From positions 62,001 through 126,000 of the forward strand of contig CAWEYY010000004.1 in assembly GCA_963813435.1 (NCBI GenBank): a DNA stretch of 64,000 nt, written 5' to 3'. The first letter of the stretch is position 1. The number at the start of each line of letters is the position of its first letter. The notes below the pieces were generated by a model. That model ran no database searches and was not told where the DNA came from. It was given only the letters and a program-made list of their open reading frames with translations. Both the position numbers and the translations under genes were made by a program. Below, piece after piece: positions 15,960 to 24,225 of the stretch. Origin of the DNA: AC-32 sp963813435. Lineage in GTDB: Bacteria; Actinomycetota; Thermoleophilia; Gaiellales; Gaiellaceae.

Positions 15960-17168
15960 ATGTTCGTCCGCAGGCGGCCGAACATCGTCTACGTGGCCCT
16001 GGCGGCGCTGCTCGTCTCGTTCACGCTGCTCCACTTCGGCTTCTACCAGCACCGCCTGATCCGCGACACGATCGAGTACCACCGCTACGGGACGGCGATG
16101 GTCGACGGCCAGGTGCCGTACCGCGACTTCCGGATCGAGTACCCGCCCGGCGCGCTCCCCGCATTCGCGGTGCCGGCGATCGGAAAGCCGGGCTTCGACC
16201 GGTACGAGAGCTGGTTCCAGGTGCTGATGGGGCTCTGCGCCGGCGCCGCGGTCCTGGCGATGGCGTACGCGCTCCGCTCGCTGCGTGCCTCGCGGGAGCA
16301 CATGGCCGGGGCGCTCCTCTTCTTCGCGCTGGCGCCGCTCGTGCTCGGCTCCGTGATCATCTACCGCTACGACCTCTGGCCGGCCGCGCTCGCGGTCGCA
16401 GGGCTCGCCGCGATCGTCGGCGGGAGGCAACGGCTCGGGTTCGCGGTGCTCGGCCTCGGGTTTGCGGCGAAGCTGTTTCCGGTCCTGCTCGTCCCGCCGG
16501 CGCTCGCGTACGTCTGGCGGACACGCGGCCGCCGCGAGGCGCTCGTGTGCCTCGCCTGGGCGGGTGGAGTGGCCGCGGCGGCGATCGTTCCGTTCCTCGC
16601 GCTGTCGCCCGACGGCCTCTGGTCGAGCATCTCGAGACAGGCGGGGCGGCCTCTCCAGATCGAGAGCCTCGGCTCGGCCGTGCTGCTCGCGGCGCATCAG
16701 GTCGGCGGGCTCGACCTGGACGTTGTGACGAGCCACGGCTCGCAGAACCTCGCCGGGTCGCTCCCCGACGCCCTCGGCGCGGCGGAGACCGTGCTGCTTG
16801 TCGTCGCCCTGCTCGGCATCTGGACGCTGGCCGCCGTCGCACCGCCGACCCCGGAGCGCCTCGTCCGCTACGCGGCCGCCTCGGTCACCGCGTTCGTCGC
16901 GTTCGGGAAGGTGCTCTCGCCGCAGTTCATGATCTGGCTGATCCCCCTCGTGCCGCTCGTCCGGGGCCGGCGCGGGCTACTCGCGTCGGCGCTGCTCGCG
17001 CTCGCGTTACTCCTGACCCAGCTCTGGTTCCCGATCCGCTACTGGGACCTCGTGCTGCACCTGAAGGCGTTCCCGTCGTGGGCGGTGGTCGCGCGAGATC
17101 TCGTGCTGGTGGCCCTGCTCGCGGTCCTGCTCCTCAGGGGACCGAGACCCGAACCGGCTCGCAGCTGA
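15960..17168 (+). CDS. GT87-like (DUF2029) membrane glycosyltransferase
   Basis: A 402-residue polytopic protein with roughly nine to eleven helices. Near its first helix it has DTIEYHRYGTAMVDGQVPYRDF, then IEYPPGALPAF, the first-loop pattern of the GT87 (DUF2029) mannosyltransferase family in actinobacteria. YRYDLWPAALAVAGL lies near residue 138. It would transfer a sugar from polyprenol phosphate outside the membrane. ATG 15960 is chosen. An in-frame CTG at 15909 that overlaps the upstream stop as CTGA would add 17 residues and cannot be excluded. The 3' end overlaps the convergent YmdB-like gene by 35 bases. Confidence 0.75.
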   Translation: MFVRRRPNIVYVALAALLVSFTLLHFGFYQHRLIRDTIEYHRYGTAMVDGQVPYRDFRIEYPPGALPAFAVPAIGKPGFDRYESWFQVLMGLCAGAAVLAMAYALRSLRASREHMAGALLFFALAPLVLGSVIIYRYDLWPAALAVAGLAAIVGGRQRLGFAVLGLGFAAKLFPVLLVPPALAYVWRTRGRREALVCLAWAGGVAAAAIVPFLALSPDGLWSSISRQAGRPLQIESLGSAVLLAAHQVGGLDLDVVTSHGSQNLAGSLPDALGAAETVLLVVALLGIWTLAAVAPPTPERLVRYAAASVTAFVAFGKVLSPQFMIWLIPLVPLVRGRRGLLASALLALALLLTQLWFPIRYWDLVLHLKAFPSWAVVARDLVLVALLAVLLLRGPRPEPARS

Positions 17169-17913
17169 GGGCCCGGCCCTCCGCGTCGCACTCGACGAGG
17201 ACGCCCTCGATCCGGACATCGCCGCCGGCCGGCTCGAACCGGACCGGCATTCCCGTCCGCATCCGCTCGATCGCGAGCTCGGCCTTGACGCCGATCACCG
17301 AGTCGTGCGGCCCGGTCATCCCCGCGTCCGTGATCGCGGCAGTCCCTCCCGGCTGCACCCGCGCGTCGTTCGTCTGGATGTGCGTGTGCGTGCCGATCAC
17401 CGCGGTCACGAGTCCGTCGAGCAGCCGCGCGGCCGCGACCTTCTCGCTCGTCGCCTCGCCGTGGAAGTCGACCACGACGATCCTCGCCATCGAGCGCGCC
17501 TCCTCGACGAGCGGCTCGAGGACCTCGAACGGGCTCACGGGCGTGTTCATAAAGAGGCCGCCCTGGACGTTCGCGACCGCGACCGGGGTCCCGTCCTCCG
17601 CCTCCACGACGACGAGCCCTCGCCCGGGCGCCTTCATGGAGAGGTTGGCCGGGCGCACGATCCGATCCGAGCTCTCGAGGTAGGGCGCGATCTCGCGCCG
17701 GCGCCAGACGTGGTTGCCGAGCGTGAGGACGTCGGCGCCCGCGCGCAGCAGCCGGTCGGCGAGACGGGGCGTCACGCCTGCGCCGTCGGCCACGTTCTCG
17801 GCGTTGACGATGCAGAAGCCCGCCCCGAGCTCGTCCTTCAGCTTCGGCAGGCGCTCCTCGACGGCCGCGCGTCCGGGCGCGCCGAAGACGTCAGCGATGA
17901 AGAGGATCTTCAG
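17134..17913 (-). CDS. ymdB: TIGR00282/YmdB-type metallophosphoesterase, probable CTG start
   Basis: A 259-residue dinuclear metallophosphoesterase. The family motifs are all present: IADVFGAPGR at the N-terminus (D8), CIVNAENVADGAGV, LTLGNHVWRR near residue 62, VVDFHGEATSEK, and IGTHTHIQTNDARV with DAGMTGPHDSVIG. Relatives hydrolyse cyclic nucleotides. Homologues begin M(K/R)ILFIGD; here the matching codons are CTG AAG ATC CTC TTC ATC GCT GAC, so CTG 17913 is the natural start. The ATG at 18015 would put 34 unrelated residues in front, overlapping the upstream gene. The CTG lies 7 bases after the M23-like stop. Confidence 0.85.
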   Translation of the reverse strand: MKILFIADVFGAPGRAAVEERLPKLKDELGAGFCIVNAENVADGAGVTPRLADRLLRAGADVLTLGNHVWRRREIAPYLESSDRIVRPANLSMKAPGRGLVVVEAEDGTPVAVANVQGGLFMNTPVSPFEVLEPLVEEARSMARIVVVDFHGEATSEKVAAARLLDGLVTAVIGTHTHIQTNDARVQPGGTAAITDAGMTGPHDSVIGVKAELAIERMRTGMPVRFEPAGGDVRIEGVLVECDAEGRALSCEPVRVSVP

Positions 17914-17920
17914 GACGTTC

Positions 17921-18703
17921 CTACGGGTACGCGAGTGCGGCCGCGGGGTGGACCGAGACGGCCACGTGGTTGCCCGCGTCCTGGGTGTAGCGGGCGAGCG
18001 CCTGGCCCTCGACACCGGTGAAGTTGAGGACCGTGCCGATCTTCGAGGTGGTCGAGCCGACCGACGAGCCGACCGTCAGGCTCGGGTCGAGGCGCAGGTG
18101 CGTGAGCGAGACGACGAGCGACGGGTCAGCGCTCGGCTGGATGTCGATCCGCGAGCCGTAGGCCGTGCCTGCGAGGATGTAGGGCGTGATCCCGACGATC
18201 GTCCCGTCCACGGGCGAGTAGACGTCGGTTCCCGGAGCGGCGCCCACGTCGAGCGCGGCCGTCTGCGGCCCAGTGCCGCCCTCGAGCACGTAGTAGCGCA
18301 GCCCGCTCTGGCCGCTGCCGAAGAGCTTGTGCGTCACGCGGCTGACGATCCCCTGGTTGCCCTGGTGGCCGACCGGGTCGAGCGCAAGCGCGCCGTCGCC
18401 CGAGGCGTGGTAGGCGATCGCGGTGACGCGGTTCTGCGCGATCGGCAGCTCGAGCCGGAGCGCTCCGTTCATCGCCACCACCTGCGGCTGCGGCGGCCCT
18501 GAGGGCAGGAGCCGGGTCGCGGGAGCCGGTGCGGTCGCGGTGATCGGCGCGCTTCCGCGCGATCCGAACGCCGTCAGCAGCAGCGTGATGAGTGCGACTG
18601 CGGCCAGGAGGAGGAGGCCCACCAGGCGCCTCTTCCGGCGTGCAGCGGCCGTCTCCGCCCGCCGTCGTCGCACTGCAAGTGCGTGCCCGGTGGGTGCAGA
18701 CAT
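17921..18703 (-). CDS. Membrane-anchored M23-like (LytM fold) protein, catalytic site apparently degenerate
   Basis: A 260-residue protein with a basic N-terminus, one transmembrane helix near residues 28-50, a linker rich in A, P and T, and a LytM-type barrel at about 130-250 (ALDVGAAPGTDVYSPVDGTIVGI, then SLTHLRLDPSLTVGSSV). In active M23 peptidases the first zinc ligand is a histidine four residues before the Asp, and an HxH pair follows later. Here the first site reads QTAALDVG and the HxH is replaced by LTHL, so it is probably not a peptidase. ATG 18703 follows a TAGCGT box by 7 bases. Confidence 0.72.
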   Translation of the reverse strand: MSAPTGHALAVRRRRAETAAARRKRRLVGLLLLAAVALITLLLTAFGSRGSAPITATAPAPATRLLPSGPPQPQVVAMNGALRLELPIAQNRVTAIAYHASGDGALALDPVGHQGNQGIVSRVTHKLFGSGQSGLRYYVLEGGTGPQTAALDVGAAPGTDVYSPVDGTIVGITPYILAGTAYGSRIDIQPSADPSLVVSLTHLRLDPSLTVGSSVGSTTSKIGTVLNFTGVEGQALARYTQDAGNHVAVSVHPAAALAYP

Positions 18704-18710
18704 TGATGGG

Positions 18711-18716
18711 ACGCTA
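18711..18716 (-). promoter_or_regulatory. -10 box of the M23-like gene
   Basis: On the minus strand this reads TAGCGT, followed by a 7-base spacer to ATG 18703. Confidence 0.45.
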
Positions 18717-18849
18717 ACGAAGGCGCGCTCCCGCCGCAATGCGGGACCCGACTCCGCGGGGGTCGGCTGCAGCGCTAGCGCGCCGTCCGACTCGAAGTCC
18801 CAGTCCCACGCAGGCGGCCGCACGCTCCGAAGCGGTACGACGCGCGCGC

Positions 18850-18855
18850 TACGAT
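18850..18855 (+). promoter_or_regulatory. -10 box of the AI-2E transporter gene
   Basis: TACGAT with a 7-base spacer to ATG 18863. The box itself contains the alternative ATG at 18854, which would therefore be upstream of the transcript. Confidence 0.45.
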
Positions 18856-18862
18856 GCCGCTC

Positions 18863-20089
18863 ATGGCCGGGCCTCCCGCCGAGGCCGCGAAGATCCAGAT
18901 CCCACGCTGGATTCAGCTCGTTGGTCTCCCCATCCTGCTGCTCTTTCTGTGGGTGGTGGTGGGGGCGGCGCGTCACGTCGTCTTCCTGTTTCTCGTCGCG
19001 TCGCTGATCGCGTTCCTGCTGAACCCGATCGTCCGTGCGCTGACCCGAGCCAAGATCCCGCGAGGCTTTGGTGTGGCGCTGGTGTATCTGGCGTTCGCCG
19101 TCATCGCCCTCGCCGCGGCTGCCGCGCTCGGCACGGTGGTGGTGAACCAGGCGAAGACGAGCACGACCCGCGTGAACGACTACTTTACGGTCGAGCACGG
19201 ACAGGCCCAGCAGACGCACGCGGATCGCGACGTCGACCGGCTCCAGCACTGGCTGAACACCCACCGGCTCAGCTCGATCAAGGTCCGGAAGCAGGGCCAC
19301 GACCTCGTCGACAAGGTCCAGAAGAAGGACGTCTCCAAGTACACGGGAAAGGCGCTCGACTTCATCGAGGGCGCGGCGGTCAGCACGATCAAGTTCCTCT
19401 TCAGCCTCGTGCTGGTGATCGTGGTCTCGATCTACATGCTGCTCGACATGCCGCGGCTGAAACGCGCGGTGGACCGGCGGTTCCCGCCCCATCCCGGCTC
19501 ACCGTCGCTGCTGCCGCGGATCGAGAAGTCGCTGGCGAGCTACGTGCGCGGGCAGTTCCTGCTCTCGCTGATCATCGGGACGAGCGCCGGGTTAGGGATG
19601 TGGATCCTCGGCATCACCGGGCTCGTCCCGGGAGCCGACCGGTACGCGGTCCTGTTCGGCGCGTGGGTCGCCGTGACCGAGGTCATTCCGTATCTCGGCC
19701 CTTGGCTCGGGGCGATCCCGCCGATCGTGTACGCGATCGTCGTCCATCCGCTCGGCGCGGTCTGGGTGACGCTGCTCTTCCTCGGGATCCACCAGATCGA
19801 GGGCCACATCGTGGTGCCGAACGTGATGGGCAGCGCGCTGCGGCTGCACCCGCTGCTCGTCATCTTCGGGCTGCTGGCCGGGGGCGAGGTCTACGGGCTC
19901 GCGGGGGCGCTGATCGCGCTGCCGCTGCTGGCGGCCGGCCGGGCGATCTGGGAGTTCTTCGGCGAGCGTGTGGAGCTGGAGCCGTGGCAGGAAGGCGGGG
20001 CCGTTCCGGTCGAGGTGGAGACCGAGGAGACGAGACCGGTGGCTCCGGTCCCACCCTCCGAGGATCCACCCGCAGCCGCCAGCCGGTGA
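18863..20089 (+). CDS. AI-2E family transporter (TqsA/PerM type)
   Basis: A 408-residue membrane protein with the usual two-part layout. Two to three N-terminal helices end in FLLNPIVRALTR (near residue 58). A soluble loop spans about 100-160. The five-helix C-terminal half has VSIYMLLDMPRLKR, YVRGQFLLSLIIGT and FGAWVAVTEVIPYLGPWLGAIPPI. Family members export small molecules or ions; the substrate is not inferable. ATG 18863 is preferred to 18854 because the latter lies inside the -10 box. The C-terminal tail is hydrophilic and acidic. Confidence 0.85.
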   Translation: MAGPPAEAAKIQIPRWIQLVGLPILLLFLWVVVGAARHVVFLFLVASLIAFLLNPIVRALTRAKIPRGFGVALVYLAFAVIALAAAAALGTVVVNQAKTSTTRVNDYFTVEHGQAQQTHADRDVDRLQHWLNTHRLSSIKVRKQGHDLVDKVQKKDVSKYTGKALDFIEGAAVSTIKFLFSLVLVIVVSIYMLLDMPRLKRAVDRRFPPHPGSPSLLPRIEKSLASYVRGQFLLSLIIGTSAGLGMWILGITGLVPGADRYAVLFGAWVAVTEVIPYLGPWLGAIPPIVYAIVVHPLGAVWVTLLFLGIHQIEGHIVVPNVMGSALRLHPLLVIFGLLAGGEVYGLAGALIALPLLAAGRAIWEFFGERVELEPWQEGGAVPVEVETEETRPVAPVPPSEDPPAAASR

Positions 20090-20166
20090 CGGCGGCCTGG
20101 CTCGCCGTGCTCGGCGCGATCTTCGGCGGGCTCGCGCGTCCGGGAGCGCGTAGATTGCCCGCGTGA
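20086..20166 (+). CDS. Possible 26-residue micro-ORF between transporter and hemB
   Basis: A GTG-started frame overlapping the transporter stop by 4 bases (GTGA) and ending in a TGA that overlaps the hemB start (GTGA). It would encode one hydrophobic helix (AAWLAVLGAIFGGLA) with a basic tail. The perfect overlaps on both sides are suggestive, but 26 codons can arise by chance. The hemB -10 box lies inside it. Confidence 0.3.
   Translation: MTAAWLAVLGAIFGGLARPGARRLPA
20151..20156 (+). promoter_or_regulatory. -10 box of hemB
   Basis: TAGATT with a 6-base spacer to GTG 20163. Confidence 0.45.
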
Positions 20167-21125
20167 GCACCTACCCGCGCACGCGGCTGCGGCGGTTCCG
20201 GCGAAGCGACCGGCTGCGCTCGCTCGTGCGCGAGACGCGCCTCGACCTCGACGACTTCGTCTTCCCGCTTTTCGTCGGCCCGACGACCGAGGCGAACCCG
20301 GACCTGCCGGCGCTCGGCCGCCACGCGGTCGAGGATCTCGACGCAGAGGCCCGCGAGCTCGAGCGGCTCGGCGTGCGCGCGGTGCTCCTGTTCGGGATCC
20401 CGCACGAGAAGGACGCGGAGGGCTCGGGCGCCTGGGACGAGGACGGCGTCGTCCAGCAGGCGTTGCGCGCGCTCCGCGAGGCCTCGCCAGCCCTGCTCCT
20501 GCTGACCGACGTCTGCCTCTGCGAGTACACGTCGCACGGCCACTGCGGCGTCCTCGACGGTGAGGAGATCGACAACGACGCGACGCTCGACCTTCTCGCG
20601 CGCACGGCTGTCAGCCACGTCGAGGCCGGCGCCGACGCCGTCTGCCCGAGCGACATGATGGACGGCAGGGTGGGTGCGACCCGCTCCGCGCTCGACGAGG
20701 CGGGACGCGAGCAGACGCCGATCGTCTCGTACGCGGCCAAGTACGCGTCCGCGTTCTACGGGCCGTTCCGCGAGGCGGCCGAATCGGCGCCGGCATTTGG
20801 CGACCGGCGCGGCTACCAGATGGATCCCGCGAACGTCCGCGAGGCGCTGCGTGAGTGCGAGCTGGACGTGCGTGAGGGCGCCGACGCGCTGATCGTCAAG
20901 CCGGCCCTGCCCAACCTCGACGTGATCCGGGCGGTGCGCGAACGCTTCGACCTGCCCGTCGGCGCCTACAACGTCTCGGGCGAGTACGCGATGCTGAAGG
21001 CCTCTGGCGCGCGCGGCTGGATCGACGAACGTCAGGCGGCCGTCGAGTCGCTGACGGCGATCGTCCGGGCAGGTGCCGACCTGGTCGTCTCCTACTGGAC
21101 GAAGGAGCTCGCCGGGTGGTTGTAG
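20163..21125 (+). CDS. hemB: Delta-aminolevulinic acid dehydratase (porphobilinogen synthase)
   Basis: A 320-residue enzyme that joins two 5-aminolevulinate molecules to porphobilinogen in haem synthesis. The zinc-type active site is present: TDVCLCEYTSHGHCGVL near residues 115-131, with three cysteines. The Schiff-base lysines are in SYAAKYASAFYGPF (about K192) and ALIVKPALPNLD (about K246). It is thus the Zn-dependent class. The haem supply fits the cytochrome genes at 26-28 kb. The stop region overlaps the next gene by 10 bases. Confidence 0.95.
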   Translation: MSTYPRTRLRRFRRSDRLRSLVRETRLDLDDFVFPLFVGPTTEANPDLPALGRHAVEDLDAEARELERLGVRAVLLFGIPHEKDAEGSGAWDEDGVVQQALRALREASPALLLLTDVCLCEYTSHGHCGVLDGEEIDNDATLDLLARTAVSHVEAGADAVCPSDMMDGRVGATRSALDEAGREQTPIVSYAAKYASAFYGPFREAAESAPAFGDRRGYQMDPANVREALRECELDVREGADALIVKPALPNLDVIRAVRERFDLPVGAYNVSGEYAMLKASGARGWIDERQAAVESLTAIVRAGADLVVSYWTKELAGWL

Positions 21126-21601
21126 CCGCGGATCCCTGGGAGACGATCGTCCAGGAGGCGGCTCGTGAGAGCTCCCTCTGGGCCGAGGCCCTGCGCCCCG
21201 AAGAGGAGCGCGAGCTGGAGCCCGTCTTCTCGCCGCTCGCCGAGGAGCGGTACGGCCTCGGGCTCGAGACGATCTACGAGGGCTACCTGCTCCACTACGG
21301 GCGCTCGCGGCTGTTCGAGCCCCGGGACGACGACACGGCGCTCCTGCTCGGCGACTACCTGTACGCCCACGGCCTGGTTCGCGTCTCCGAGGCGGGAACG
21401 GTCGAGGCCGTCGCCGACCTCGCGGCGCTGATCTCACGTTGCGCGCAGCTCCGCGCCGACGGGCTTCCGGGCGACGGCGAGGCCTGGGCGGCGACCGCGG
21501 CGACGCTCGGCCAAGGGCCGTCGGCGCGCGGCGCGTGGGTCGCAGACGGGTCCGAGCCGGTCGAGCACGCCCTCGAGACTCACCGGCGTCGAGTCGGGTA
21601 G
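21116..21601 (+). CDS. Conserved-looking protein of unknown function, coupled to hemB
   Basis: A 161-residue acidic soluble protein started at GTG 21116 inside the hemB end. It has LGLETIYEGYLLHYGRSRLF near residues 47-66, then LLGDYLYAHGLVRV near 76-89 and DLAALISRCAQLRA. No family was recognised. The Tyr/Leu-rich helical centre might bind a hydrophobic ligand, but that is speculation. Base composition and codon use match the neighbours. Its TAG stop is also the first half of the -10 box of the next small gene. Confidence 0.6.
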   Translation: MVVAADPWETIVQEAARESSLWAEALRPEEERELEPVFSPLAEERYGLGLETIYEGYLLHYGRSRLFEPRDDDTALLLGDYLYAHGLVRVSEAGTVEAVADLAALISRCAQLRADGLPGDGEAWAATAATLGQGPSARGAWVADGSEPVEHALETHRRRVG

Positions 21602-21604
21602 AGT
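21599..21604 (+). promoter_or_regulatory. -10 box of a 51-residue membrane protein gene, sharing the upstream stop codon
   Basis: TAGAGT with a 9-base spacer to ATG 21614. The TAG is the stop codon of the preceding gene. Confidence 0.4.
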
Positions 21605-21613
21605 CGCGCCGCG

Positions 21614-21769
21614 ATGGCGCCTCTCGCATTGCTCGCCCCGCTCGGTGCGGCAACGGCCGCCGAAGAGGGCAAGAAGGTGATCCTGGCGATGCTCGTCACG
21701 GGCTTGATCTTCGTGGCCGTCATCGCCCTCGGCCAGCTGACTCACTGGCTGCGCCACCGTAATCACTAG
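21614..21769 (+). CDS. Small single-pass membrane protein (51 residues)
   Basis: A 51-residue protein with an N-terminal hydrophobic stretch (APLALLAPLGAATA), then EEGKKVILAMLVTGLIFVAV making a clear membrane helix, and a basic His-rich C-terminus (HWLRHRNH). Its size puts it below many gene-calling limits. The start fits the -10 box spacing seen elsewhere. Function unknown. Confidence 0.55.
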   Translation: MAPLALLAPLGAATAAEEGKKVILAMLVTGLIFVAVIALGQLTHWLRHRNH

Positions 21770-21780
21770 CGACGGCCGGC

Positions 21781-24216
21781 TTGCCGACGCGCGAGCTCCC
21801 GACCGGAACCGTCACCTTCCTCTTCACGGACATCGAGGGCTCCACGCGCCTGCTCCAGGAGCTCGGCGACGGCTACGGGCACGCGCTGGCGGAACATCGT
21901 CGCCTGCTGCGCGCGGCCTTCGAGCGCCACGGCGGTGTCGAGGTCGACACGCAGGGCGACGCGTTCTTCGTAGTCTTTGAGGACGGCGAGGCCGCGCTCG
22001 CCGCGGCTGTGGAGGCCCAGCGTGCGCTCGAGGACGGGCCTATCCGGGCTCGGATGGGCATTCACGTGGGTGAGCCTGCCTTGAGCGAGGAGGGCTATGT
22101 GGGCCTGGACGTGCATCTCGGCGCCCGGGTGGCGGCTGCAGCTCACGGCGGGCAGGTGCTCCTCTCCGCGGCGGCCCGCGACGGCGTGAACGCGGAGGTA
22201 CTCGATCTGGGCGAGCACCGGCTCAAGGACTTCGACGAGCCGATTGGGCTTTTCCAGCTCGGGTCGGAGCCCTTCCCGCCGCTGCAGACGATCTCCAACA
22301 CGAACCTGCCGCGCCCGGCCAGCTCGTTCGTCGGGCGCGAACGCGAGATCGAGGAGCTGACCGCGCTGCTCGAGGGCGGGGCGCGCCTGGTCACGCTGAC
22401 CGGTCCGGGCGGCTCGGGCAAGACGCGGCTCGCGATCGAGGTGGCCGGGGAGCTGGTGCCCGACCTCAAGGCCGGCGTCTTCTGGGTCGAGCTGGCGGGG
22501 CTGCGCGACCCCGACCTGGTGCTTCCGACGATCGCGCAAACGCTCGGGGCGAGGCAAGGGCTCCATGAGCACATCGGGGAACGGGAGCTGCTGTTGCTGC
22601 TGGACAACCTCGAGCAGGTAATCGACGCCGCGCCGGAGCTGGCGACGCTGGTCGAATCGTGCGCGAACCTGAGGCTGCTGACGACCAGCCGCGAGCACCT
22701 TCGTGTGCGGGGCGAGGTGGAGTACGCGGTGCCGCCTCTCGCGCACGCCGAGGCGGTCGATCTCTTCTGCTCGCGCTCCGGACTGCCGGCGGACCAGCCG
22801 GTTGACGAGCTCTGCGGCCGCCTCGACGACCTGCCGCTTGCGATTGAGCTCGCCGCTGCGCGGACGAAAGTGCTCTCGCCGCGGCAGATCCTCGAGCGCC
22901 TCTCGCAACGGCTAGACCTGTTCGAAGGCGGCCGCGACGCCGAGGCCCGTCAAAAGACGCTCCGCGCGACGATCGCGTGGTCCCACGAGCTCCTCACGCC
23001 GGAGGAGCAGCTGCTGTTCGCCAGGCTTGCGGTCTTCCGCGGCGGCTGCACGCTCGAAGCCGCCGAGGCGGTCGCGACGGCCCGCATCGACATCCTCCAG
23101 TCCCTCATCGACAAGAGCCTCGTTCGGCTCACCGAGGAGCGCTTCTGGATGCTCGAAACGATCGGCGAGTTCGCGGCCGAGATGCTCCGAGGCTCAGGTG
23201 AGGACGCCGAGCTGCGCGATCGCCACGCCGGCTGGATCGCCGAGCTCGCCGCAGACGGCTGGACCGGCTTCTACGGCCACACGAGCGACGAGTGGCTCTC
23301 CCTGATCGAGCTCGAGCTCGAGAACGTCCGGGCTGCACTGGACTGGCTAGCGGCCGGCGGTCGTGGCGATGAGCTCGGACGGCTCTGCATGCTCACGTTC
23401 AACTACTGGTTCATCCGTGGCCAGCTCCACGAAGCGAAGCGCTGGCTGGACGTCGTGCTTCCGCTGCAGAGCGTGCCGCCGAAGTGGCGATCGGTGCTGC
23501 TCGTCGACGCGTTCAACGTCGCGATGCAGCAACGCGATCTCGTGCGGGCCGAGGCGCTTGCCGAGGAGGAGCTCGCCTACTTCCGCGCCCAGGGCACGCC
23601 GCAAGGGGAGGTGACGGGGCTGCGCGACGCGGGCTTCGTCGCTCTTGCGAAAGGGGAGCTCGACCGCGCGGGGGAACTGCTCGACGAAGCGGCCGCATTG
23701 GGACGCACGTTCGGGTACCCCGACCTCGGTGTCATTGCGTCCAATCGGGCGGTTGTCGAGATCGCGCGTCGCGACTGGACCCGGGCCGAGGAGCTCGCCC
23801 GCGCGGCGATAACGACGGCCGAGGACGTGGGCGACTCCGGGATCCTGGTCGCGTGTCGGCTCGTCCTCGCGTTGGCGCTGCTCGGCCAGGAGCGGTTCGA
23901 GGAGGCGCGTCCGCTTCTACTGGAGTGCCTCGACGGCGCCCTCGCCAGGCGCAAGACGATTCTCGGAGACGTGCTCGACGGCCTCGCAGCGGTGCTGGTC
24001 TCTCGTGCCGATCATCGCCGCGCAGCGCAGCTGCTCGGGTGCGCCGAGGAGGTTCGCCGCGAGACCGGCGTCGCGAGCGAGGACGAGGCTGCGGACTGGC
24101 TGCGGGGCCAGACCGTCGCTCAGGTGCGCACGGCGCTCGGAGCGAAAGCCTACGAGGACGAGCTCGCGGAAGGAGCACGACTCTCACCGGAGGCGGCACG
24201 GGAGCTCGCGGCCTAG
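21781..24216 (+). CDS. Class III nucleotide cyclase domain fused to NB-ARC-type ATPase and TPR region
   Basis: An 811-residue regulator. Residues 1-165 form a class III adenylate/guanylate cyclase domain (TVTFLFTDIEGSTRLL with a metal-binding Asp, then VEVDTQGDAFFVVFEDG). Residues 180-480 form a P-loop STAND-type ATPase (SSFVGREREIEELTALL, Walker A TGPGGSGKTRL, Walker B LLLLDNLEQV, then LLTTSREHLRVRGEVEY). Residues 480-800 are helical TPR-like repeats. Many actinobacteria carry such proteins, and the trigger is usually unknown. No DNA-binding domain was seen. The start is TTG 21781, 11 bases after the upstream stop. Confidence 0.85.
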   Translation: MPTRELPTGTVTFLFTDIEGSTRLLQELGDGYGHALAEHRRLLRAAFERHGGVEVDTQGDAFFVVFEDGEAALAAAVEAQRALEDGPIRARMGIHVGEPALSEEGYVGLDVHLGARVAAAAHGGQVLLSAAARDGVNAEVLDLGEHRLKDFDEPIGLFQLGSEPFPPLQTISNTNLPRPASSFVGREREIEELTALLEGGARLVTLTGPGGSGKTRLAIEVAGELVPDLKAGVFWVELAGLRDPDLVLPTIAQTLGARQGLHEHIGERELLLLLDNLEQVIDAAPELATLVESCANLRLLTTSREHLRVRGEVEYAVPPLAHAEAVDLFCSRSGLPADQPVDELCGRLDDLPLAIELAAARTKVLSPRQILERLSQRLDLFEGGRDAEARQKTLRATIAWSHELLTPEEQLLFARLAVFRGGCTLEAAEAVATARIDILQSLIDKSLVRLTEERFWMLETIGEFAAEMLRGSGEDAELRDRHAGWIAELAADGWTGFYGHTSDEWLSLIELELENVRAALDWLAAGGRGDELGRLCMLTFNYWFIRGQLHEAKRWLDVVLPLQSVPPKWRSVLLVDAFNVAMQQRDLVRAEALAEEELAYFRAQGTPQGEVTGLRDAGFVALAKGELDRAGELLDEAAALGRTFGYPDLGVIASNRAVVEIARRDWTRAEELARAAITTAEDVGDSGILVACRLVLALALLGQERFEEARPLLLECLDGALARRKTILGDVLDGLAAVLVSRADHRRAAQLLGCAEEVRRETGVASEDEAADWLRGQTVAQVRTALGAKAYEDELAEGARLSPEAARELAA

Positions 24217-24219
24217 ACT
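24214..24219 (+). promoter_or_regulatory. -10 box of the UbiD-like gene, sharing the upstream stop codon
   Basis: TAGACT with a 6-base spacer to ATG 24226. The TAG is the stop codon of the cyclase/ATPase gene. Confidence 0.5.
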
Positions 24220-24225
24220 GAATCG

